Of a DNA stretch of 6,712 bases, positions 1-6,621 are shown in pieces. Origin of the DNA: Pseudomonadota bacterium (lineage in GTDB: Bacteria; Pseudomonadota; Gammaproteobacteria; Burkholderiales; Burkholderiaceae); contig JAEZQX010000230.1 of assembly GCA_023441105.1 (NCBI GenBank), positions 1 to 6,712 on the forward strand. Direction: 5' to 3'. The notes under the pieces were generated by a model that had not been told where the DNA came from, made no database searches, and saw only the letters and a program-made list of their open reading frames with translations. The position numbers were made by a program, and so were the translations under genes. Numbering within the stretch: position 1 is the stretch's first letter; the number at the start of each line of letters is the position of its first letter.

Positions 1-141
1 GGGCGGTTGTGGTGTGGCCGCGGCCTTGTCGATTACCTCGGCAGCCTCCGCGACGGCCTCGGCCTCCGGCGTGGCGTCGGGCGCGGCGGCTGGTTCCGCT
101 GCCGGCGGGGCGGGTTTCTTGCGGCGAAAGAATCCGAACAT
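1..141 (-). CDS. ftsY: FtsY, signal recognition particle receptor (N-terminus only)
   Basis: Partial gene; the window edge removes everything after codon 47. FtsY is the membrane-associated GTPase receptor that docks SRP-ribosome complexes at the Sec translocon. Visible: the start MFGFFRRKK, a short hydrophobic-then-basic N-terminus typical of FtsY in Proteobacteria and thought to help membrane attachment, followed by an Ala/Pro/Glu-rich segment (residues 10-47) matching the variable, acidic A domain. The NG GTPase domain is outside the window. The ATG at 141-139 has only a weak CAGAG-like Shine-Dalgarno (SD) match upstream. The identification rests on the N-terminal motif plus divergent placement next to rsmD, a common proteobacterial order; no catalytic motif can be seen, so another Ala/Pro-rich protein cannot be strictly excluded. 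Confidence 0.85.
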   Translation of the reverse strand, partial: MFGFFRRKKPAPPAAEPAAAPDATPEAEAVAEAAEVIDKAAATPQPP

Positions 142-204
142 GGGCTCTGCAGGTGGTCGCCCGTGGCCTGCGCCCTGGGTCGTTCACACCATTCTAAGGA
201 ACTG
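142..204. promoter_or_regulatory. Divergent ftsY / rsmD intergenic region
   Basis: This 63-bp gap separates two genes read outward, so it should hold promoters for both. On the minus strand TAGAAT (196-191) differs from the TATAAT consensus at one position and would put an ftsY transcript start near 184, but no -35 match lies at the right distance. It also overlaps the rsmD ribosome binding site. No good -10 was seen for rsmD. The presence of promoters is inferred from gene layout; the box assignment is weak. Confidence 0.3.
196..200 (+). promoter_or_regulatory. Ribosome binding site of rsmD
   Basis: AAGGA lies four bases before the ATG at 205. It decides the rsmD start: the same frame stays open upstream to position 7, but that extension is antisense to the start of ftsY and has no family resemblance. 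Confidence 0.65.
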
Positions 205-809
205 ATGGATTCACGCGTCCGGATCATTGGCGGGCACTGGAAGCGGTCATGGTTGCCGGTGCTCGGGTTGGAGGGCTTGCGTCCGACGCCGGATCGGGTG
301 CGCGAGGCACTGTTCAACTGGCTCGGCCAGGATCTCACCGGCTGGCATTGCCTCGACCTGTTCGCCGGCACCGGCGTGCTGGGATTCGAAGCCGCCAGCC
401 GCGGGGCGGCCCGGGTGACCTTGGTGGAGCGGCATCCGAAGCTGGTGCGGTCGCTGGAGGCGGTGAAGACGCGGCTCGATGCCCGGGCAGTGGCGATCGT
501 GCGGGCGGACGTGGTGCAGTGGCTGCGGGCGACGCCACCGCAGCCGCACGACCTGGTCCTGCTGGATCCGCCGTACCATGCCGGTTGGATCAACCGCCTG
601 CTGCCGGTGCTGCCGGCCTGGCTCGCGCCGCAGGGGCGACTCTATGTCGAAAGCGAATTCGCGCTGACCGGCGAGCGGCTTGCCGCCGGAGGCGCCGACG
701 GGCTCGAGGTCATCCGTGCAGCAAAGGCAGGACAGGTTCATTATCACCTGTTGGGCTGGAAGGCGGCGCCTGCGCAGCCTCCAGGACAGCAGCATGACGG
801 AGAGGCTTG

Positions 810-810
<1 letters not shown>
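205..810 (+). CDS. rsmD: 16S rRNA (guanine966-N2)-methyltransferase RsmD
   Basis: RsmD transfers a methyl group from S-adenosylmethionine to N2 of G966 in 16S rRNA during small-subunit assembly in the cytosol. The 201-residue product is close to the roughly 200 residues usual for the family. Visible motifs: the RsmD signature [16 protein letters not shown] at residues 25-40, the SAM-binding motif [18 protein letters not shown] at 51-67, the acidic residue after the second strand (VER, E75), and the catalytic DPPY at 121-124. The C-terminal ~15 residues are Pro/Gln-rich and look unstructured. The ATG at 205 was chosen for its AAGGA site and family length. Its stop overlaps the coaD start in TTGATGG (807-813), so the two are probably translated from one message. 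The identification is secure. Confidence 0.96.
799..805 (+). promoter_or_regulatory. Ribosome binding site of coaD
   Basis: GGAGAGG inside the last codons of rsmD ends four bases before the ATG at 810. A TTG at 807 in the same frame is also possible, but the ATG matches the usual CoaD N-terminus (M-x-I/A-x-YPGTFDP) and gives better SD spacing. Confidence 0.6.
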
Positions 811-1573
<763 letters not shown>

Positions 1574-1591
1574 CGCGCAGCCGAGCGGACG

Positions 1592-3130
1592 TCAGGTCAG
1601 CTCGTAGGACACTTCCGGGAACACGCCGCTTTCGCGCCACAGCTCGGTCTCGGCATCCAGCGACTGGTTGGTCAGCGGATGCTCGGCGGCCCACGACGCC
1701 GGAATCGCGATGCTCCAGCCGCGCGACGGTTGGCTCCCCGCCGGCCGCAGCGTAATGGGCGTCGGCCTGCCGTCGCGGCGCCGCTGCAGGATGACCGCCA
1801 GGCGCAGGCACAGGACCAGCAGCCATTCGGTCGGGCCGGTCGCCTTCTCGCGGATCTTGCGCAGCCCGCCCGACTGCCCCAGCACCAGCAGCGACAGCAG
1901 CTTTTGCTCGGTGCCGGAGAAGCCCGGCAGGTCGGCATTGGCAACGACATAACCGCCGTGCTTGTGTGCGTCGGCGTGGGCGATGAACGAGCCGATCTCA
2001 TGGATGCGCGCCGCCCACGCCAGGAACTGCAGGTAGTAGGGGTCGGCCTTGCCGTCGTGCAGGCTGGCGAACAGGTCGCCGGCCACCGCCGCGACGTGCC
2101 TTCCGTGCGCATCGTCCATCCGGTAGCGCTCGACCAGGTGGCTGATGGTGATTTCGCGCTGGTCGGCGCCGGATGCGCGCCCGAGCAGGTCGTAGAGGAT
2201 GCCCTCGCGCAGCGCCGAATCGCAGTAGTCCATCGATTCGACCTCGAACTCCTCGAAGATCGCCTGCATCACCGCCAGGCCGGCGCAGAACACCGGCTTG
2301 CGCTCGGGCTTGAGGCCCTGGGCCTGCAGGGCTGCTGCCGTGCCGGCCCGCAGCGCCATGGCTTCCATGGCCGCCAAGCTGTCGCGGGTGATCCGCTGAT
2401 GCCCGAACTGGGCCTGGCCCACCTGCCACAGCGCCTTGGCGGTGCCCGACGTGCCGACCGCATACGCCCAATCGAGGCGGCGGAAAGCCCGGGCGTGCGC
2501 CGCCAGCAGCTCGCCGCAGCGCAGCCGGGCCTTGCGGAAGGCGCCTTTCGTTATCCGGCTGTCGGCAAAGAACTCCTGGGTCATGGCCACGCAGCCCATC
2601 TGCAGCGATTCGCGCCGCTTCGGCTCGTGGTCCACGCCGACGATGCATTCGGTGGAGCCGCCGCCGATGTCGACGATCATCCGCATGCGATGGTCCTGCG
2701 GCAGCGTGTGGGCCGCGCCGACGTAGATCAGCCGGGCTTCCTCCCGTCCGGCGATGACCTCGATGGGGTAGCCCAGCGCCCGGCTTGCCAGCTCGAGAAA
2801 CGGACCGCTGTTGCGCGCCACCCTGACGGTGTTGGTGGCCACCGCCCGCACGCAATCGAGCTCGAAGCCGCGCAGCCGCTCGCTGAAGCGCGCCAACGCG
2901 GCCAGCGCCCGCTGCTGCGCCTCCGGCGACAGCTCGCGTTCGTGGTCGAGGCCGGCGCCGAGCCGGACGGTATCCTTGATCTGGTCGAGCAGGCGGATTT
3001 GCGGCCCGGCCGACGATTCATGGACTTCCACCACCAGCAGGCGGAAACTGTTGGATCCGAGATCCACCGATGCCAGCTGGCGTCGGGCGGGTGCGAGGAA
3101 GCGGTCTTCCGGCGGTGCAGGCTGCAGCAT
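1592..3130 (-). CDS. ppx: Exopolyphosphatase (Ppx/GppA family)
   Basis: Ppx removes terminal phosphates one at a time from inorganic polyphosphate; related GppA enzymes act on pppGpp. The product is 512 residues from the chosen start, matching the roughly 500 usual for the long two-part form. Visible: the ASKHA-fold phosphate-1 motif VDLGSNSFRLL (22-32), the catalytic glutamate in REEARLIYVG (129-138), the phosphate-2 motif DIGGGSTE (154-161), GTSGTAKAL (226-234), ALREGILYDLLGR (306-318), and a C-terminal HD-like helical domain with HEIGSFI (377-383) and HKHGGYVV (389-396). Ppx rather than GppA is favoured by the neighbouring ppk1; motifs alone do not separate them. The ATG at 3130 gives family-like spacing to DLGSNS, although no SD precedes it. 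The frame stays open to 3211, but the added residues are Cys-rich and unlike the family. Confidence 0.93.
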   Translation of the reverse strand: MLQPAPPEDRFLAPARRQLASVDLGSNSFRLLVVEVHESSAGPQIRLLDQIKDTVRLGAGLDHERELSPEAQQRALAALARFSERLRGFELDCVRAVATNTVRVARNSGPFLELASRALGYPIEVIAGREEARLIYVGAAHTLPQDHRMRMIVDIGGGSTECIVGVDHEPKRRESLQMGCVAMTQEFFADSRITKGAFRKARLRCGELLAAHARAFRRLDWAYAVGTSGTAKALWQVGQAQFGHQRITRDSLAAMEAMALRAGTAAALQAQGLKPERKPVFCAGLAVMQAIFEEFEVESMDYCDSALREGILYDLLGRASGADQREITISHLVERYRMDDAHGRHVAAVAGDLFASLHDGKADPYYLQFLAWAARIHEIGSFIAHADAHKHGGYVVANADLPGFSGTEQKLLSLLVLGQSGGLRKIREKATGPTEWLLVLCLRLAVILQRRRDGRPTPITLRPAGSQPSRGWSIAIPASWAAEHPLTNQSLDAETELWRESGVFPEVSYELT

Positions 3131-3231
3131 CGGGAGATTCTGCCGGAAAATCGAAACCTGCCCCGGCTGTGCCCATGAACAGCAAGCACCACGGACATCT
3201 GTCTGACACAAACAAGCGACATCATCGCGGG
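3131..3231. promoter_or_regulatory. Shared divergent control region of ppx and ppk1
   Basis: The 101 bp between the two start codons must serve both genes. It is less GC-rich than its flanks around 3195-3225. On the minus strand it contains GTGTCAG (3209-3203) and ATGTCCG (3198-3192), two heptamers spaced 11 bp apart like the halves of a PhoB box (consensus CTGTCAT), plus a further TGTC at 3221-3218. The centre is also a perfect short palindrome, TGTCTGACA (3200-3208). -10-like CAGAAT (minus strand, 3142-3137) and CATCAT (plus strand, 3220-3225) sit about 7 bases before the ppx and ppk1 start codons, but neither has a -35 partner. No SD is present for either gene. Control by phosphate starvation is inference. 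Confidence 0.35.
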
Positions 3232-5349
3232 ATGAGCCGCTCAGCCGCCAAGGCCGCCGTCGTCCGCCTGCTCAAGGCCACCCCGCCGCTGCCGGTGCGC
3301 GGACTCGAGCCGCTCAGCCGCGAGCAGGGCATCCTGGCGTTCAATGAACGCGTCCTGTCGATGGCCGAGAACGAGCAGGTGCCGCTGCTCGAGCGATTGC
3401 GCTTCCTGACCATCGTGTCGGGCAACCTCGACGAATTCTTCGAGATCAGGGTCGCCGAGCTGCAGGAGCTGGCGCGGGTCGACAGCGGCCGGGTGGACAC
3501 GGCGTCCGCGGCCGCGGCGCGCGAGCAGCTCGCCGCCATCGCGGTGCGCGCCGGCCTGCTGATCTCGCACCAGTACCACATCCTGCTCAACGTGCTGACG
3601 CCGGCGCTGAAGGCCGAAGGCATCGTCATCCTGCTGTCGAGCGACTGGAACCAGGCGCAGCGGGAGTGGGCGGAGCGCATGTTCATCGAGGAGATCGAGC
3701 CGCTGCTCACGCCGATCGCCCTCGACCCCGCCCATCCTTTTCCGCGCATCTCGAACAAGACGCTCAACTTCGCGGTCGAGCTCGACGGCCGCGACGCCTT
3801 CGGCCGGCGGCCCGGCATCGCCATCGTCCAGGCGCCGCGGGTGCTGCCGCGGGTGGTGGCGGTGCCACCCGCGATCGCCGGCGCGACCCACGGCGTGATG
3901 CTGCTGACCTCGATCGTGCAGGGGTTCATCGAGCGGCTCTTCCCGGGGCTGGAGGTGAAGAGCCGCTCGCAGTTCCGCCTCACCCGCAACAGCGAGCTGT
4001 TCGTCGACGAGGAGGAGGTCACCAACCTGCGCCAGGCGCTGCGCAGCGAGCTGGGCCAGCGCCATTACGGCGACGGCGTGCGGCTCGAATTGTCGAGCGG
4101 CATGAGCCCGGCGGTGGTGGAGTTGCTGAAGAAGGAGTTCGATCTCGGTGACATCGACTGCTACTTCGTCGAAGGCTCGGTCAACCTGGTGCGGCTGGCG
4201 CAGATCATCGACATGGTCGACCGGCCGGACCTCAAGTTCCCGCGCTTCGACCCGGGCCGGCCGTCGGCGTTCCGCAAGAAGGACCTGTTCGCGGCGATCA
4301 CCAAGGCGGACGTGCTGGTGCACCAGCCATACGAATCCTTCAGCCCGGTGATGGACTTCCTGCGCAGCGCGGCCACCGATCCGCAGGTGGTTGCCATCAA
4401 GCAGACGATCTATCGCACCGGCGCGGATTCCCTGCTAATGGAGGCCCTGGTCGAAGCCGCGCAGGTCGGCAAGGAAGTGACGGTCGTGCTGGAGCTGATG
4501 GCGCGCTTCGACGAGGAGGCCAACATCAACTGGGCGGCCAGGCTGGAGGAGGTCGGTGCCCATGTCGTCTACGGCGTCGTCGGGCACAAGACGCATGCCA
4601 AGCTCGCGCTCATCACCCGGCGCGAGAACGGCCGGCTGCGACGCTACGCGCACCTCGGCACCGGCAACTACCACCAGCGCACGGCGCGGCTCTACGAGGA
4701 CTTCGGCCTGTTCACCGCCGAGGAGAAGATCTGCGCCGACGTCCACGAGGTCTTCCGGCGGCTCACCGGGCTGGGCACGGCCGGCAAGCTGCAGACCCTG
4801 CTGCAGGCGCCGTTCACGCTGCACGACTATGTCGTGAAGGCCATCCAGCGCGAGACCGAGGCCGCCAAGGCAGGCAAGAAGGCCTACATCGCGGCGAAGA
4901 TGAATGCCCTGCTGGAAGAGAGCGTCATAGAGGCCCTCTATGAGGCGAGCCAGGCGGGTGTCAAGGTGGACCTGATCGTGCGCGGCGTGTGCGCCCTGCG
5001 GCCCGGCATCGAAGGGCTGTCGCACAACATCCGCGTCGTTTCGCTGATCGGCCGCTTCCTGGAGCACAGCCGGATCTACTACTTCTGGGCCGACGGCTCG
5101 GAAGACGTCTGGCTCGGCTCGGCCGACTGGATGGACCGCAATTTCTTCCGCCGGGTGGAGGTGGCCTTCCCGGTGCGCGAGCGCAAGCTGAAGCAGCGCG
5201 TGCTCGACGAGGGGCTGCGGATCTACCTCGAGCCCGGCATGTCGGTCTGGGAGATGGACGCGGCCGGTGGCTACAAGCTCGGCGGCCCGCCGTTCTCGGC
5301 CGATCGCGACCCGCAGCAGATCCTGCTGAGGAAGCTGGCCGGCGCGTGA
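3232..5349 (+). CDS. ppk1: Polyphosphate kinase 1
   Basis: Ppk1 reversibly transfers the gamma-phosphate of ATP onto a growing polyphosphate chain through a phosphohistidine; it is often membrane-associated. The 705-residue product is close to the 688 of E. coli PPK and aligns with it at an offset of about +20. Visible: N domain with FNERVL and SGNLDEFFEIR (N65 matches E. coli N45); H domain (about 127-341); C1 domain with KQTIYRTGADS (R395, matching R375) and ELMARFDEEANI (R425, matching R405); HKTHAKL with H455, equivalent to the phosphorylated H435; HLGTGNYH with H474; and C2 domain with FLEHSRIYYF, where H612 matches H592, and SADWMDRN. All catalytic residues are intact. The ATG at 3232 best fits family length; ATG 3175 in the same frame is possible. 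Neither has an SD. It is divergent from ppx, its degrading counterpart. Confidence 0.97.
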   Translation: MSRSAAKAAVVRLLKATPPLPVRGLEPLSREQGILAFNERVLSMAENEQVPLLERLRFLTIVSGNLDEFFEIRVAELQELARVDSGRVDTASAAAAREQLAAIAVRAGLLISHQYHILLNVLTPALKAEGIVILLSSDWNQAQREWAERMFIEEIEPLLTPIALDPAHPFPRISNKTLNFAVELDGRDAFGRRPGIAIVQAPRVLPRVVAVPPAIAGATHGVMLLTSIVQGFIERLFPGLEVKSRSQFRLTRNSELFVDEEEVTNLRQALRSELGQRHYGDGVRLELSSGMSPAVVELLKKEFDLGDIDCYFVEGSVNLVRLAQIIDMVDRPDLKFPRFDPGRPSAFRKKDLFAAITKADVLVHQPYESFSPVMDFLRSAATDPQVVAIKQTIYRTGADSLLMEALVEAAQVGKEVTVVLELMARFDEEANINWAARLEEVGAHVVYGVVGHKTHAKLALITRRENGRLRRYAHLGTGNYHQRTARLYEDFGLFTAEEKICADVHEVFRRLTGLGTAGKLQTLLQAPFTLHDYVVKAIQRETEAAKAGKKAYIAAKMNALLEESVIEALYEASQAGVKVDLIVRGVCALRPGIEGLSHNIRVVSLIGRFLEHSRIYYFWADGSEDVWLGSADWMDRNFFRRVEVAFPVRERKLKQRVLDEGLRIYLEPGMSVWEMDAAGGYKLGGPPFSADRDPQQILLRKLAGA

Positions 5350-5413
5350 ATCCGTGCCGCAGGAGCCCCTTGCCGGCCGCCACGCCTGGTCCGCCAGTTG
5401 CTACAATCGGCGC
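5350..5413 (+). promoter_or_regulatory. Promoter with extended -10, possible leaderless start
   Basis: TGC followed by TACAAT (5399-5407) forms a good extended -10 element (TGnTAnAAT) in the 64-bp gap after ppk1. The usual seven-base distance places transcription start at or next to position 5414, the A of the next gene's ATG, so its mRNA would have no 5' leader. No SD precedes that ATG, which fits. No -35 match stands at 16-18 bp; TTGCCG (5370-5375) is too far away at 26 bp. Extended -10 promoters can work without a good -35. Confidence 0.55.
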
Positions 5414-5779
5414 ATGGCTGGCATGGACAGCAAGTATCTGAAGGACCTCGAGCAGGTTCTCGAGGCCGAGGCCAAGCTCAAGCGCGAGGGCGTGGACCTG
5501 CTTGCGGATGCGGAATACCGCGCGCTGCGTGAGCGCTTCATCGACGGCGAGATGCCCATCGAGGAGTTCGTCGGCCGGGTCGAGGGGCTGGCGGAGATCC
5601 GCCCGGATGACGACGACGATGCGCCGGACTCGGATGAAGACGCCGGCGACGAGGATTCGGATCTCGAGGAGGACCTTTCGGACCTCGACGACATCGAGGA
5701 CCTGCAGGTCCTGCGGGACCTGCGCGACCTCGACGGGGTCGACGATTCAGGCCCGGTCAGCGACGATCCGGATCGCTGA
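5414..5779 (+). CDS. Small highly acidic protein of unknown function
   Basis: I do not recognise this 121-residue protein. Residues 1-62 look like a helical hairpin: a charged helix (SKYLKDLEQVLEAEAKLKRE, 6-25), then LLADAEYRALRERFIDGEMP (29-48) and IEEFVGRVEGL (49-59). The pattern LLADAEYxxLRxRFIDGExxxEEF resembles the short SHOCT-type motif, though this is only a visual likeness. From residue 65 the chain is extremely acidic: 29 of 57 residues are Asp or Glu, starting with five consecutive Asp. Hydrophobic residues then recur exactly every third position from L88 to V109. There is no signal peptide, membrane segment or cysteine. ATG 5414 is favoured by the extended -10 spaced for a leaderless start; ATG 5423 (three codons later) is possible. 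It is co-directional with ppk1, 64 bp downstream, but has its own likely promoter. A cytosolic adaptor, ion-binding or nucleic-acid-mimic role can be imagined but none is shown. Confidence 0.8.
   Translation: MAGMDSKYLKDLEQVLEAEAKLKREGVDLLADAEYRALRERFIDGEMPIEEFVGRVEGLAEIRPDDDDDAPDSDEDAGDEDSDLEEDLSDLDDIEDLQVLRDLRDLDGVDDSGPVSDDPDR
5704..5723 (+). other. Stable RNA hairpin with UNCG-class tetraloop inside coding sequence
   Basis: An 8-bp perfect stem (5704-5711 paired with 5716-5723) closes a four-base UGCG loop on a C-G pair, the arrangement that makes UNCG tetraloops unusually stable in RNA. The left arm also belongs to a 16-bp perfect DNA palindrome at 5697-5712. It lies within the triplet-repeat part of the acidic protein and may simply result from repeated GAC-CTG/CTC codons. 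Confidence 0.5.
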
Positions 5780-5849
5780 TTGCGGCGCCGCCGGCGCGCG
5801 TCGCGCTCCCTGCCGGCGACGTGACCTCCCTTCCTGCTGCCGGCACGCG
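5780..5849. terminator. Convergent intergenic gap with short inverted repeats
   Basis: This 70-bp gap between two convergent genes has GCGCC-GCC-GGCGC (5785-5797, 5-bp stem) and TGCCGGC (5811-5817) pairing with GCCGGCA (5839-5845, 7-bp stem, 21-base loop). Neither is followed by a T-run on either strand, so intrinsic termination is doubtful. The position is where a two-way terminator would be expected. Confidence 0.2.
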
Positions 5850-6491
5850 TCAGCCGCCGGTGCCCAGCATGCAGATCGCCCTGACGATGAAGGTATTGGG
5901 ATTGTTCGCGTCCACCCGCAGGCGCTGCGTCGAAAACTGGGACACCGACGTGATGGGCGTGGCGGCACGCTTGAGCGAATAGCTGCCGCTGCTTTCCTCG
6001 GTGCCCTCGCCGCGCAGGGAGGTGGCCGGCGCGACGGGCGCGCCTTCGCACAGCACCGCGATTTCCTGGATCTTCGGCTTGGCGCCCGTCCGGCTGACCT
6101 CGCGGGTTCGCGCCAGGTAGTAGGTCAGCTTGTCCAGCGAGTGGGGCTCGACGTTGTTGCGGTCGACGTAGATGACACGCTGCTCGTTGTAGCGCGTGCC
6201 GGGAGGGCTTTCGTAGACTGCCACCCATTCGACCTTCCCGGCCGGCCGGGCGGTCTCGGCGACAGTCCCGGGTTCGGCAGCAGGCGTGCCGCCGCGGCGC
6301 GCATCGGCACCGCCGCCACCGCCCCCACCGCCGGCCGACGCCGGACGTTCGGCTGCCGGGACGCGCAGCGGGCCGGAATCGGCCCATGGATCCTGGCCCG
6401 AGCCGCCGTCGGTGGCGGCGCAGGCAGCCAGCAGGCCGCAGCCGAGCAGCAGGGTGATCCTCGAGGTGTACTTTGAACGAAGCAGATGCAT
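5850..6491 (-). CDS. Putative lipoprotein with poly-Gly linker, unknown function
   Basis: The 213-residue product begins with a basic n-region (MHLLRSKYTSR), a hydrophobic stretch (12-23) and a lipobox LAAC with the lipidated cysteine at C24; A25 rather than Asp follows it, which favours outer-membrane sorting. Residues 25-85 are low complexity (Gly/Ala/Pro/Ser/Arg) and include eight consecutive Gly (54-61), probably a flexible tether. A compact domain follows: VEWVAVYESPPGTRY (87-101), RVIYVDRNNVEPHSLDKLTY (105-124), IQEIAVLCE (141-149) and FIVRAICMLG (201-210). C148 and C207 could form a periplasmic disulfide. The order of W-V, Y-V-D and late Cys motifs faintly recalls surface-adhesin-E-like domains, but this is a weak visual impression. 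ATG 6491 gives a proper signal peptide although no SD is seen. It stands alone, convergent with the acidic protein and divergent from the IMPACT gene. Confidence 0.85.
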   Translation of the reverse strand: MHLLRSKYTSRITLLLGCGLLAACAATDGGSGQDPWADSGPLRVPAAERPASAGGGGGGGGADARRGGTPAAEPGTVAETARPAGKVEWVAVYESPPGTRYNEQRVIYVDRNNVEPHSLDKLTYYLARTREVSRTGAKPKIQEIAVLCEGAPVAPATSLRGEGTEESSGSYSLKRAATPITSVSQFSTQRLRVDANNPNTFIVRAICMLGTGG

Positions 6492-6526
6492 CTGGAATGT
6501 CGCCGGGAAGCAAGGGGGAAAACGAC

Positions 6527-6533
6527 TATCGTA
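6527..6533. promoter_or_regulatory. Possible two-way -10 element
   Basis: TATCGTA reads as TATCGT on the plus strand (6527-6532) and TACGAT on the minus strand (6533-6528); both keep the key T-A-n-n-n-T positions of a -10 box. It sits in the only AT-richer patch of this 130-bp divergent region. The minus reading would start the lipoprotein mRNA near 6521, about 30 bases ahead of its ATG; the plus reading would start near 6539, just before the inverted repeat. No -35 match was seen for either. Confidence 0.35.
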
Positions 6534-6541
6534 ACGCGCCC

Positions 6542-6594
6542 GGCACGGTCACCGCGGGCAAGGCGCCGACTGCCGCCGACCCGCGGGCCGTGCT
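6542..6594. repeat. Long inverted repeat ahead of the IMPACT-family gene
   Basis: GCACGG (6543-6548) pairs with CCGTGC (6588-6593), and CCGCGGG (6552-6558) pairs with CCCGCGG (6580-6586), separated by a 3/1 internal loop. This gives 13 paired bases, almost all G-C. Inside the 21-base loop GGCG (6562-6565) can pair with CGCC (6574-6577), extending the fold. It ends 28 bases before the downstream ATG. No T-run follows, so it does not look like an intrinsic terminator; a structured 5' leader or protein-binding site is possible. The chance of such a fold is raised by the high GC content. Confidence 0.5.
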
Positions 6595-6621
6595 CCGAGG
6601 TGGCGACGGTGCCCGGGGGCC

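Noticed and set aside
7..204. Extension of rsmD upstream to position 7
   Set aside because: The added residues are Gly/Arg-rich and antisense to ftsY; an SD site marks ATG 205.
1679..3178. A 499-codon open frame on the plus strand opposite ppx
   Set aside because: Long antisense frames are expected in very GC-rich genes; its product is biased and matches no family I know, while the opposite strand carries every Ppx motif.
3131..3211. N-terminal extension of ppx to 3211
   Set aside because: It adds 27 residues with several cysteines and no likeness to the family; the ATG at 3130 gives normal length.
3070..3231. N-terminal extension of ppk1 upstream to position 3070
   Set aside because: It would overlap the start of ppx antisense and adds 54 low-complexity residues not seen in PPK1; family length fits ATG 3232.
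3241..4323. A 360-codon open frame on the minus strand opposite ppk1
   Set aside because: It is antisense to an intact, motif-complete ppk1, and its product is rich in Arg, His and Gln, as GC-rich shadow frames are.
5401..6513. A 370-codon minus-strand open frame spanning the acidic gene and the lipoprotein
   Set aside because: It overlaps the lipoprotein in another frame; the lipoprotein has a real signal peptide and lipobox, and the Ser/Arg-rich end of this frame is the mirror of the acidic tail.
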